Below are positions 7,235-14,646 of a DNA stretch of 35,790 nucleotides, piece after piece (positions within the stretch are counted from its first letter, which is position 1; each line of letters starts with the position of its first letter). The notes below the pieces were generated by a model, which saw only the letters and a list, made by a program, of their open reading frames with translations, was not told where the DNA came from and did not search any database. Position numbers and translations under genes: made by a program. The stretch comes from Alphaproteobacteria bacterium (GTDB taxonomy: Bacteria; Pseudomonadota; Alphaproteobacteria; Bin95): positions 1 through 35,790 of the forward strand of contig JAJDVH010000138.1 of assembly GCA_022826185.1 (NCBI GenBank), in the 5' to 3' direction.

Positions 7235-8162
7235 GGTCTGGGGGGCGCCGGGCTGCGCCAAGAGCGCGCTCGCGCAGCAGACCGCCGCCGGGGCCGCGCG
7301 CCGCTATGTCGATGTGCGCGCGCTGCTGCTCGATCCCGTCGATCTGCGCGGCATCCCCTGGCGCGACGAAGACGGCCGCACCCGCTGGGCGCCGCCGGCC
7401 TTCCTGCCGCCCGCCGGCGATCCCGGGCGCTGGCTCATCAACCTGGAGGAGCTGCCCTCGGCCGTGCCGATGGTGCAGGCCGCGCTCTACCAGCTGGTGC
7501 TCGACCGCAAGGTCGGCGAATACGAGCTGCCGGAAGGCGCCTCTCTGATCGCCTGCGGCAACCGCGAGAGCGACCGGGGCGTGGTGCACCGGATGCCGAC
7601 CCCGCTGGCGTCGCGTTTCGTCCACCTGGAGATCCGGGTGGACGCGGAGGACTGGCTCGCCTGGGGGGCGGCCCACGGCATCGCGCCCGAGGTGCTGTTC
7701 TACATCCAGATGCGCCCGGACCTGCTGCATGTTTTCGATCCCCAGTCGAAGGAGAAGGCGTTCTGCTGTCCCAGGACCTGGGAGATCGTCTCCAATGTCG
7801 TGAACGAGCGCGGCAATCTCGATCCGGCGGTGGAGCGGGCGCTGTTCCGGGGCACGGTGGGCGAGGCGGCGGCGGTCGAGTTCTCGGCCTTCCTCAAGGT
7901 CTGGCGCGAGCTGCCCCATCCGAGGGCCGTCATCGACGATCCCGAGAACGCGATCGTGCCGGACAATGCCAGCGCGCTGATCGCGGTCTGCGGCGCGCTC
8001 TACCGCATGGCCGACGACATCACGCTCGGCTCCATCGTCACCTACGCCCAGCGCCTGCGCCGCGAGGTCGGCGAGTTCCTGGTCGGCTCCTGCATCCGCC
8101 GCGATCCCGACCTCCAGCGCTCGCCCGCCTTCATCCGCTGGGCCGCCGCGCGGACGCAGTGA
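7233..8162 (+). pseudogene. MoxR-like AAA ATPase, 3' fragment (P-loop to C-terminus)
   Basis: The remaining 307 codons of the split ATPase. Walker A is G-A-P-G-C-A-K-S directly at the junction (residues 36-43 of the rebuilt protein), with Ala where the family normally has Gly before the Lys. LINLEE (~100-105) is the Walker B equivalent, and CGNRESD...PLASRF (~153-175) covers sensor 1 and the arginine finger. The rebuilt protein would be 341 aa, normal for MoxR-type ATPases that work with VWA-domain partners. The insertion leaves a TTG in frame just before the P-loop but no ribosome site, so a shortened protein is possible but doubtful. The partner genes (DUF3150, DUF2201/VWA) follow downstream and may also lose expression. 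Confidence 0.85.
7234..7240. repeat. Right copy of 7-bp direct repeat flanking the RIT element
   Basis: TGGTCTG, identical to 3529-3535. Directly after it the interrupted ATPase gene resumes at GGGGGCGCC. Confidence 0.75.
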
Positions 8163-8172
8163 CGGACGCGTC

Positions 8173-8346
8173 ATGCCGCGCTTCCATACCCACAGCGCCA
8201 TCCTCGGAGACGTGCCTCTGAAGGCGCGCACGCCCGACGAGGCCATACGCGAAGTCCGCACGGGCGACTGGCCGGACCGGACGATGGACGTCTTCGACGC
8301 GGCCACCCACGAGGAGCTCGCCGTCCCGATCGACGTCGAGCCCTGA
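8173..8346 (+). CDS. Small hypothetical protein, 57 aa
   Basis: MPRFHTHSAILGDVPLKART... starts 10 bases after the ATPase stop and ends with DVEP. It is acidic, with no membrane segment; I do not recognise a family. Support comes from its position inside the MoxR-DUF3150-VWA operon, same strand, and typical codon use (T-P-D-E-A-I-R-E-V-R looks like a structured helix). The ribosome site is weak (GACGGACG), so translation may be coupled to the ATPase gene. Confidence 0.5.
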   Translation: MPRFHTHSAILGDVPLKARTPDEAIREVRTGDWPDRTMDVFDAATHEELAVPIDVEP

Positions 8347-8419
8347 CTCCGGGCGGCTCCGCTCTCAATCACACCCTCCGGGCGCCGCAAGGCGTTCGCA
8401 ACCGGGAGTACCCCCACCC

Positions 8420-9331
8420 ATGAATCTCAGCCATGACGCCATGCTGGTCAGCCTGCGCATCACCGCCTGGTCGGGCCGGCTCTACGACCGCCAGGCCAGC
8501 ACCCATGTCGCCGTCCACCACGAGGCGAGCGTCACCGCCGGGCGCTACAACAAGTGCCTGCTGCCCAAAGCCGCCTTCGCTACGCTCACCGCCACCATGA
8601 GCGCGGCGCGCAGCACCCACTACGCCCAGACACTGCCCTGGGACGACCAGGGGAGCCGCCTGCTCACCGTCGCCAACTACGAGGACTACACCAAGCTGAT
8701 TGACGGCCTGCGCGAACGCATGGTGCGCGAGCGCGCCCGCTTCATCGAGGACTATGACGACAATATCGAAAAGGCCCGGCTCGACCTCGGCAAGCTGTTC
8801 CGCATCGAGGACTACCCCTCGAAGGAAGCGCTGCAGGGCAAGTTCGGCCTGCGCTACCGGATCGTCCCGGTCCCGGACGCCGACCACTTCATGGCGAAGC
8901 TGGCCTCTGACGACACCGAGCGGGTGAAGCGCGACATCGAGAGCCAGATCGAGGAGCGCCTCCACGACGCGGTGGGCGACCTCTACCGGCGCCTGGGCGA
9001 GGCCGTGGAGCGGGTCTCCGAACGCCTGCGGGAGGACGATGAAGGCAAGCCGCTGGTGTTCCGGGACTCGATGATCGGCAACATCCGCGACCTGGTCGAC
9101 ATCGTGCCGCGTCTCAACATCTTCGGCGACGACGCGCTCGCGCAGCTCTGCCAGCAGGTGAAGGACAGGATCGCCGGCGTTGAGCCGGACGCGCTCAGGC
9201 CGTCCCGCGACTTCGATCCGGTCGCCCGCGCGCGAGTGAAGCGCGATGCCGACGCGCTGGCGGAGAAGTTCGCAGGCTACTTCGCGCCGGCGGCGGAGGC
9301 CGCCCCGGAGCCCGTGCGGGAGGCCGCGTAA
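8420..9331 (+). CDS. DUF3150-family protein
   Basis: A 303-aa mostly helical protein that I assign to DUF3150, a family usually found beside a MoxR-like AAA ATPase and a VWA protein in phages, plasmids and integrative elements, as here. Function is not established. Visible features are an N-terminal segment with conserved-looking R-x-x-x-W-S-G-R-x-x-D, a long coiled region around 90-210 (RERMVRERARFIEDYDDNIEKAR, DTERVKRDIESQIEERL), and an Ala-rich tail. The ATG has CCGGGAG upstream. Its stop overlaps the next start (TAATG at 9329-9333), implying coupled translation with the VWA gene. It probably mediates between ATPase and VWA partner; this is inference. Confidence 0.72.
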   Translation: MNLSHDAMLVSLRITAWSGRLYDRQASTHVAVHHEASVTAGRYNKCLLPKAAFATLTATMSAARSTHYAQTLPWDDQGSRLLTVANYEDYTKLIDGLRERMVRERARFIEDYDDNIEKARLDLGKLFRIEDYPSKEALQGKFGLRYRIVPVPDADHFMAKLASDDTERVKRDIESQIEERLHDAVGDLYRRLGEAVERVSERLREDDEGKPLVFRDSMIGNIRDLVDIVPRLNIFGDDALAQLCQQVKDRIAGVEPDALRPSRDFDPVARARVKRDADALAEKFAGYFAPAAEAAPEPVREAA

Positions 9332-10734
9332 TGGCAGCGCGGGTACGCTCGGAGTCGGCGCAGCGGGTCAGTGGCTGCGTCACCGCGCTGCTGAGGGAGC
9401 AGCCCTTCTTCGGCAGCCTGGCGCTCCGCCTGCCGATCCGCCCCGACGCGGGCCGCGAGACGCTGGCGAGCGACGGGCGGGAGATCCGCTATTCGCCGCA
9501 ATGGATCGCCGAGACCGACGCCCACCTCATCGAGACCGCCATCGCCCGGGTGGTGCTGGCCTGCGCGCTCAAACACCACACCCGGCGGCAGAACCGCGAC
9601 CCGGAACGCTGGCAGCGCGCCTCGCAGCTGGTCACCCACGGGCTGCTGAGGGACGCCGGTTTCACCCTGCCGCCCGACGCCGAGGCCTGGGACGGGATCA
9701 GCGTCGAGGAAGCCTATGACCGCCTTCCGGAGCCGGACGAAGGTGAATCCGGCGACAGCGGTCCGCCGGACGCTGGGGCAGGTTCCGGCGCCGATGCGGC
9801 CGGCGCTCCGATGCCCGACGGAAGCGACCCGTCCGAACAGGGCGATGACGGCGATGGCGGGGATACCGGCGATGCGCTGGATCCTCCAGGCGGCGATGAC
9901 GGGGACGGCGACGGTTCGCCGGAAACGTCGAACGGTGACGGCGGCGCCGACAACAACAACGACGGCAGCGGCGCCCCCGCAAGCTGCGATCCGTCGGGCA
10001 CCGGCGAGGTCATGGACGCGCCGGCCGGCGGCGGCAGCGCCGCTTCCCCGCCTTCGCCGGGCGACGTGACGCTGGAGGAGCAGGCCTGGGACGAAGCCAT
10101 GCACCAGGCGCTCAGTCTCGCGAAGGCCGAGGGCAAGGCGCCGGGCGGCATCGAGGAGACCGTGCGCGGCGCGCATGCGAGCACGCTCGACTGGCGCTCG
10201 CTGCTCCGGCGCTACATGACTGACGCCGTGAAGAGCGACTACAGCTGGAGCGTCCCCAACCGGCGCTTCATCGACTCCGGCCTCTATCTCCCCTCGATCC
10301 ATTCGGAGGGCATGGACGCCATCGCCGTCATTATCGACACCTCGGGCTCGCTGCCGGCGGCCACCCTGGCGGAGTTCTGGGCGGAGCTGCGCGAGGTGGC
10401 CAGCGAGATCAGGCCCGGGCGCGTCGTCGTGCTCCAGGTCGACGCCGCCGTGCAGGACGCCGAGGAATACGCGCCCGACGAGCTTCCCGACGAGATCGCG
10501 ATCAAGGGGCGGGGCGGCACCGACTTCCGCCCAGGCTTCGAATGGCTGGACGAACAGGGGATACAGCCGGGCGTGTGCCTCTACTTCACCGACATGGAGT
10601 GCTCCAACTACCCCGAGATCGAGCCCTCATTTCCCACGATATGGGTGAACTATTCGAGCCCGCCGCCGGACTGGAACCGAGAGCCCTGGGGCGAGCGCAT
10701 CGACATCGGCCCCGCCGGGAGCGCCGCGCCGTGA
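9331..10734 (+). CDS. DUF2201-type protein with C-terminal VWA domain
   Basis: 467 aa in three parts. Residues ~10-135 resemble the DUF2201 N-terminal putative metallopeptidase domain (ALKHHTRRQNRDPERW...GLLRDAG...VEEAYDRLP). Residues ~137-240 form a very acidic Asp/Gly-rich linker. The C-terminal part is a von Willebrand A-like domain with an intact MIDAS motif D336-x-S338-x-S340 (IIDTSGS). In the N-terminal domain, the place where relatives carry HExxH reads R-V-V-L-A, so the peptidase motif seems lost while the downstream H-H is kept. This organisation is CobT/DUF2201-like; with the MoxR-like ATPase it would form an ATP-driven remodelling pair. The ATPase partner is disrupted upstream by the RIT element. 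Confidence 0.8.
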   Translation: MAARVRSESAQRVSGCVTALLREQPFFGSLALRLPIRPDAGRETLASDGREIRYSPQWIAETDAHLIETAIARVVLACALKHHTRRQNRDPERWQRASQLVTHGLLRDAGFTLPPDAEAWDGISVEEAYDRLPEPDEGESGDSGPPDAGAGSGADAAGAPMPDGSDPSEQGDDGDGGDTGDALDPPGGDDGDGDGSPETSNGDGGADNNNDGSGAPASCDPSGTGEVMDAPAGGGSAASPPSPGDVTLEEQAWDEAMHQALSLAKAEGKAPGGIEETVRGAHASTLDWRSLLRRYMTDAVKSDYSWSVPNRRFIDSGLYLPSIHSEGMDAIAVIIDTSGSLPAATLAEFWAELREVASEIRPGRVVVLQVDAAVQDAEEYAPDELPDEIAIKGRGGTDFRPGFEWLDEQGIQPGVCLYFTDMECSNYPEIEPSFPTIWVNYSSPPPDWNREPWGERIDIGPAGSAAP

Positions 10735-10963
10735 CCCGCGGCGTCCACGGCGCCCCGGCCGAGGCGCTCAGGCAGGCGCTCGAAACCCTGGCGAAACTCG
10801 CCTTCTGGATCGCGTGGACCGCCGACCCCGATTGTACCCCGAGTCCCCGGTCAGCGCCCGCTGTCTGCGCGATGCCGCAGGCGGTCTCCGCAAGGCCGCC
10901 GACCATCTCGACGCCGCAGCCGAAAGGATCGACAAAATTGACTGCAATGCAGGCAATACTTAA
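10731..10963 (+). pseudogene. Small gene, possibly frameshifted
   Basis: A GTG overlapping the stop of the VWA gene (GTGA, 10731-10734) opens a frame reading VTRGVHGAPAEALRQALETL...FWIAW, which looks coding. After about 10840 the coding-like composition moves to another frame (LYPESPVSARCLRDAAGG then HLDAAAERIDKID), which ends at TAA 10961-10963 and has its own weak GTG at 10814. The picture fits one ~78-residue gene broken by a single-base change, or two tiny overlapping genes. No slippery heptamer typical of programmed frameshifting is visible. I do not recognise the protein. Confidence 0.35.
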
Positions 10964-10995
10964 CTTTGCGGCAATAGCGCGAACGGAGGATGCCC

Positions 10996-11238
10996 ATGGC
11001 CAGCATCACCATCAGGAACCTCGACGAGGGGGTAAAGCGCCGCCTGCGGGTGCGCGCCGCCGAGAACGGCCGCTCGATGGAGGAGGAGGCCCGCGACATA
11101 CTGGGCCGCTCGGTCGGCGAGGCGCCGCCGCCGAAGGACCTGGGCCGGGCCATCCATGCCCGTTTCGCCGCGCTGGGCGGCGTCGAGCTCGAGCTGCCCG
11201 AGCGCGGCCCGATGCGCCCCCCGCCCGAGTTCGGATGA
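10996..11238 (+). CDS. FitA/VapB-type ribbon-helix-helix antitoxin
   Basis: 80 aa. The N-terminal MASITIRNLDEGVKRRLRVR with AAENGRSMEEEAR is a ribbon-helix-helix DNA-binding domain of the FitA class; it should dimerise, bind the promoter of its own operon, and use its C-terminal tail (RFAALGGVELELPERG...PPPEFG) to block the toxin. The ATG at 10996 is preferred over one at 10990, because GGAGG ends directly before the latter. The patch upstream (10930-10985) is unusually AT-rich for this window and likely carries the autoregulated promoter. It pairs with the PIN toxin 11 bases downstream. Confidence 0.88.
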   Translation: MASITIRNLDEGVKRRLRVRAAENGRSMEEEARDILGRSVGEAPPPKDLGRAIHARFAALGGVELELPERGPMRPPPEFG

Positions 11239-11248
11239 GCGGGCGGCG

Positions 11249-11683
11249 ATGATCGTCCTCGATACCAACGTGGTGTCCGAGCTGATGCGCCTCACGCCCG
11301 ATCCTGCGGTCATGGCGTGGTTTTCCGGGCAGGACTCGGCCGGGCTCCACCTCACCGCGGTGAGCGAGGCGGAGCTGCGCGCGGGCGCGGCCATCCTGCC
11401 CCCGGGCCGGCGCCGCGACCGCCTCGCGGCCGAGATCGACGCGGCGATCGGCGAGGACTTCGCCGGACGGGTGCTGCCCTTCGACAGCGCCGCGGCCCGG
11501 GCCTATGCCGCGATTGCCGCGTCCCGCCGGTCCCTGGGCCGCCCGATCCTGGAGGCCGACTGCCAGATCGCCGCCATTGCCCGCGCGAGGGATGCGGCGG
11601 TAGCGACCCGGAACGCCCGGGACTTCGCGCATTGCGGCATCGCCGTGATCGATCCCTGGACCGCAGGCCCGGCCGCACCCTGA
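11249..11683 (+). CDS. FitB/VapC-type PIN-domain toxin ribonuclease
   Basis: 144 aa PIN domain, expected to be a Mg-dependent RNase, with known relatives cutting tRNA or rRNA. Acidic active-site residues are all visible: D5 (LDTNVVSE), E42 (AELRAG), D104 (EADCQIAA) and D125 (TRNARDF). So the toxin appears intact. It starts 10 bases after the antitoxin stop with a poor ribosome site (GCGGGCGGCG), consistent with coupled, lower expression than the antitoxin. Such pairs usually stabilise mobile DNA by post-segregational killing. Its target cannot be read from sequence. Confidence 0.9.
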   Translation: MIVLDTNVVSELMRLTPDPAVMAWFSGQDSAGLHLTAVSEAELRAGAAILPPGRRRDRLAAEIDAAIGEDFAGRVLPFDSAAARAYAAIAASRRSLGRPILEADCQIAAIARARDAAVATRNARDFAHCGIAVIDPWTAGPAAP

Positions 11684-12047
11684 GCATCGACGCGGCCCTC
11701 CGCTTCCGGGACCGCCGCGCGCCCTTCGACAGCCCTTTGCAACGTCCGACGCCGTGCCGGCCATCGCGCCGTTTCCCGATCCTGACATGAGCTTCGACAA
11801 GCGGCCGCCATCCCGGCGCTGCCGGTAGCGCCCCCGGCCGGCGCGCTTCCGCCCGCACGCGTTGTTCCGCCGTTTCCGATACCGCCGCCCCGCGCCGTCC
11901 GCCCGTTATCGGCGCCGGCGACCGCCGGGCTGCGCCGTCCGGAGGGGAGCATGGCGGCGGTTTCGGGCGGCGCGGACGCGGGCCGGCGGGAGTCGCTCGC
12001 CGAACCCCGCTTCCGTGCATTTCCACACACCATTGACGGAGGTTCGC
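11684..12047. other. Intergenic region upstream of the ParB-like gene
   Basis: 364 bases with no supported gene. An ATG at 11951 has a good ribosome-site look-alike (GGAGGGG), but its frame would overlap the ParB-like gene out of frame and has no coding signature. The region should contain the promoter of the long operon that begins at 12048; no convincing -35/-10 pair or clear palindromic operator could be picked out. Confidence 0.45.
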
Positions 12048-14543
12048 ATGAACTTCATCGCCCCCGGGGCCGGGCCGCTCATCCGGGAGATCCCGCTCTC
12101 CCGGCTCGCGCTCGCGCCCGAGAACGTCCGCAGGACCCCGCCCGATCCCCGGGCCGACGTCGAGCTCAAGGCCTCCATCGCCGCTCTCGGCCTGTTGGAG
12201 AACCTCGTCGTCCGCGCCGATGACAACGATGCCGAGCGCTACGTCGTGGTCGCCGGCGGGCGCCGCTACAAGGCCATGCAGGCGCTGGTCGAGGACAAGG
12301 TGTTCGACGCCGACCACCCGGTGCCCTGCCTGGTCAAGAGCGAGGTCGAACCCGCCGAACTCTCGCTCGCCGAGAACGTCATCCGCGTGCCGATGCACCC
12401 CGCCGACCAGGTGGTCGCCTTCTCCGAGCTCGCCCGGGCCGGCCAGTCGGTCTCCGCCATCGCGGCGCGGTTCGGCGCCTCCGAGCGCATCGTCGAGCAG
12501 CGCCTCCGCCTCGGCAACGCCGCGCCGGAACTGCTGGACGCCTACCGGGCCGACGAGATCGACCTGGAGGTGCTGAAGGCCTTCGCCGTCACCGCCGACC
12601 GCGAGCGCCAGATGGCGGTCTGGGAGCAGGTCGTGGGCCAGGGCTACCGCCCGTCGGCCTGGCAGGTGAAGCGCCTGCTGACCGAGGAGCGGGTGCCCGG
12701 CGCCACCGCAATCGCCCGCTTCGTCGGGGTCGAGGCCTATGAGGCCGCCGGCGGCCTGGTCATGCGCGACCTGTTCGCCCGGGACGATGAGAGCGGCGTC
12801 TGGTTCGAGGACCCCGTTCTGCTGGCGAAACTGGCCACGGACAAACTCCGGGCGGCCGCCGACGAGCTCGCGACCCGCTGGAAGTGGGCCAGGGCCATGG
12901 TCGAGGTCTCGTGGGACGACGCCGCCCGCTACGGGCGCATCGAGCCCCAGCCGGCGGACCCCACCCCGGAGGAGCAGGCCGAGACCGCGAAGCTGGAGGC
13001 CCGGCAGGCCGAACTCAGCGAGATCGACGACGAGCAGTGGACCGCGGAGTTGGTCTCGGAAGCCGAAGCCATCGATACCCGCCTCGACGAGATCGCGGGC
13101 GCCGTCGATGCCCGCGCGGTGTTCCGCCGCGAAGACCTCGCCATGGCGGGCTGCATCGTCACCGTCGGCCATGACGGCGCGATGCAGGTCATCCAGGGGC
13201 TGGTGAAGCCCGAGGACATGCCGAAGCCGGAAGAGACCGGCGGCGCCTCCCCGGCCGCCAACGGTCACGACGCGCATGCCGCCACCCATGGCGTCCACAC
13301 CGGCGGTCCTGGCGTTCACACCGCCGGTTCGTCCGTCTCGACGCCGATGGCGCCGCCGCGCGACCGCGAGTCCGAGGCGCGCAAGGAGGCGGGCGTCGGC
13401 ATCGGCCTGGCCGACGACCTGCGCCATATCCGGACGGCGCTGGTCAAGGCGCATCTCGCCGGGGACTTCGAGGCCGCCTTCGACCTCGCGGTGTTCCAGT
13501 TGGGGCGCTCCGTCTTCAGCACGGGCTACACGCCGCACGCGCTCGACATCGCCATCCGCGAGACCTCCGACCGGCCGAACATCCGGATGAACGACGCCGG
13601 TTTCGCCGGCTGGTCGCCGGGCGAGGCGATGCTGGAAGACCGCTCGGGCCTCTCCATGGACTGGCTGGAGATCGAGGACGACGGCCAATCCTTCGCGGCG
13701 CTGCGGGCGCTGTCCGAGGCGGAGAAGCAGGCGCTGTTCGCCGCCTGCGTCGCGCGCACGGTGAAGCCCCAGCTCGCCTTCGAGCCCGAGGCGCGTCCCG
13801 AGCTCGAAGCCACCGTCGCCCGGCTCGACATCGAGTTCGCGAAGCACGTCCGGCCCACGGCGGACATGCTGTGGTCGCGGATCAACAAGAGCCGCATCCT
13901 GAAGATCGCCCGCGCGGTGCTGAGCCCGTCCTGGGCCACGGCGCGGTCGAAGAACAGGAAGCCGGTGCTGGCCGAGGCGATGGAGGCCGCGTTCGCGGCG
14001 GGCGACCCGCCGGTCGGGGTCAGCCCGGCCATGCACGCCGCCGCGCTCGCCTGGGTCCCGCCGGGGTTCGCGGCGTTCGACACGGGCGGCGCCGGCGACG
14101 AGGCGGACAGTGCGAAAACCGCGCAGTCCGCCGCGGCCCCGGAACCCGCCGGGCCGGCCGCCAATATCGGGGCCGGACAGCAAGACGCGCTGCCCGCCGC
14201 CAACGGCCATGCGATCGAGGCCGCGCCGGAACCGGAACCCGCCGATCCGGCCGCCGATACCGCGGCCGGGCAGCAAGACGCGCCACCCGCCGGCAACGAC
14301 CATGCGCCCGAAGCCGTGCCGGAACCGGAACCGGCGAATGGCGCGGTGGCCCATGCCGGCAACGGCGCCGCCGAGCCGGTCGACCCCGGTCCGGACGCCG
14401 GTCGCGGCGATAGCGGGGAGGCCGATCCCGACCCCGCCATTGCGGGGGGACCGGACGGCATCGCGGCGAGCGGTCCGGTCAACGGCCATGCCGCCCACCC
14501 GGACCCGATGGAGATCCCCGAGTTCCTCCGCCGCGTCCACTAG
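12048..14543 (+). CDS. ParB/RepB/Spo0J-family protein with long C-terminal extension
   Basis: 831 aa, far longer than chromosomal ParB (~300 aa). Residues ~10-125 are the ParB N-terminal CTPase/nuclease-like domain: P-E-N-V-R-R (24-29), GGRRYKA (70-76) and ENVIRVPMHPADQ (109-121). A helix-turn-helix follows at ~133-155 (SVSAIAARFGASERIVEQRL). The middle ~260-690 is helical and unassigned, with a His-rich linker around 425-445. The end (~690-831) is a low-complexity Pro/Glu/Ala/Gly region containing 31-residue repeats. The ATG at 12048 has GGAGG five bases upstream. No parA neighbour is seen, so plasmid partition is not certain; long orphan ParB-like proteins of this kind are common on alphaproteobacterial plasmids and integrative elements. 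Confidence 0.88.
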   Translation: MNFIAPGAGPLIREIPLSRLALAPENVRRTPPDPRADVELKASIAALGLLENLVVRADDNDAERYVVVAGGRRYKAMQALVEDKVFDADHPVPCLVKSEVEPAELSLAENVIRVPMHPADQVVAFSELARAGQSVSAIAARFGASERIVEQRLRLGNAAPELLDAYRADEIDLEVLKAFAVTADRERQMAVWEQVVGQGYRPSAWQVKRLLTEERVPGATAIARFVGVEAYEAAGGLVMRDLFARDDESGVWFEDPVLLAKLATDKLRAAADELATRWKWARAMVEVSWDDAARYGRIEPQPADPTPEEQAETAKLEARQAELSEIDDEQWTAELVSEAEAIDTRLDEIAGAVDARAVFRREDLAMAGCIVTVGHDGAMQVIQGLVKPEDMPKPEETGGASPAANGHDAHAATHGVHTGGPGVHTAGSSVSTPMAPPRDRESEARKEAGVGIGLADDLRHIRTALVKAHLAGDFEAAFDLAVFQLGRSVFSTGYTPHALDIAIRETSDRPNIRMNDAGFAGWSPGEAMLEDRSGLSMDWLEIEDDGQSFAALRALSEAEKQALFAACVARTVKPQLAFEPEARPELEATVARLDIEFAKHVRPTADMLWSRINKSRILKIARAVLSPSWATARSKNRKPVLAEAMEAAFAAGDPPVGVSPAMHAAALAWVPPGFAAFDTGGAGDEADSAKTAQSAAAPEPAGPAANIGAGQQDALPAANGHAIEAAPEPEPADPAADTAAGQQDAPPAGNDHAPEAVPEPEPANGAVAHAGNGAAEPVDPGPDAGRGDSGEADPDPAIAGGPDGIAASGPVNGHAAHPDPMEIPEFLRRVH
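14141..14326 (+). repeat. 93-bp tandem repeat inside the ParB-like gene
   Basis: Two imperfect copies with period 93 bp (31 codons), starting at the GGAACC motifs at 14141 and 14234, with a partial third from 14327. Each encodes a stretch like PADPAADTAAGQQDA...AANGHA...APEPEP. Length polymorphism between strains would be expected. Confidence 0.65.
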
Positions 14544-14646
14544 GCGCCGTCGCACCAGCGCCCCGTCGGCGCATTGCCCTGGGTTCCACGCCCCAGGTGA
14601 CGCCGGCGGGGCGTTTCCGTTTCCGCAATTGCATGGAGGTCCGTCC

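Larger units (their letters stand above)
3536..7240 (+). mobile_element. Recombinase-In-Trio (RIT) element
   Basis: A 3,705-bp insertion with three tandem tyrosine recombinase genes in the same direction, overlapping by ATGA, and no cargo. It is framed by near-perfect 89-bp inverted repeats (3534-3622 and 7122-7210) plus a 20-bp palindrome near the right end only. This matches the described RIT class, where three different recombinases (RitA, RitB, RitC) act together. It has interrupted the MoxR-like ATPase gene; the empty site can be rebuilt exactly. Since the repeats differ at one base of 89 and all three recombinases keep their catalytic residues, the insertion looks recent and possibly active. 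Boundaries could equally be given as 3529-7233, because of the 7-bp TGGTCTG at both junctions. Confidence 0.9.

Noticed and set aside
14544-14646. Possible terminator hairpins after the ParB-like gene
   Set aside because: Self-complementary GC runs are present, but there is no T tract, and the next gene continues on the same strand with a good ribosome site.
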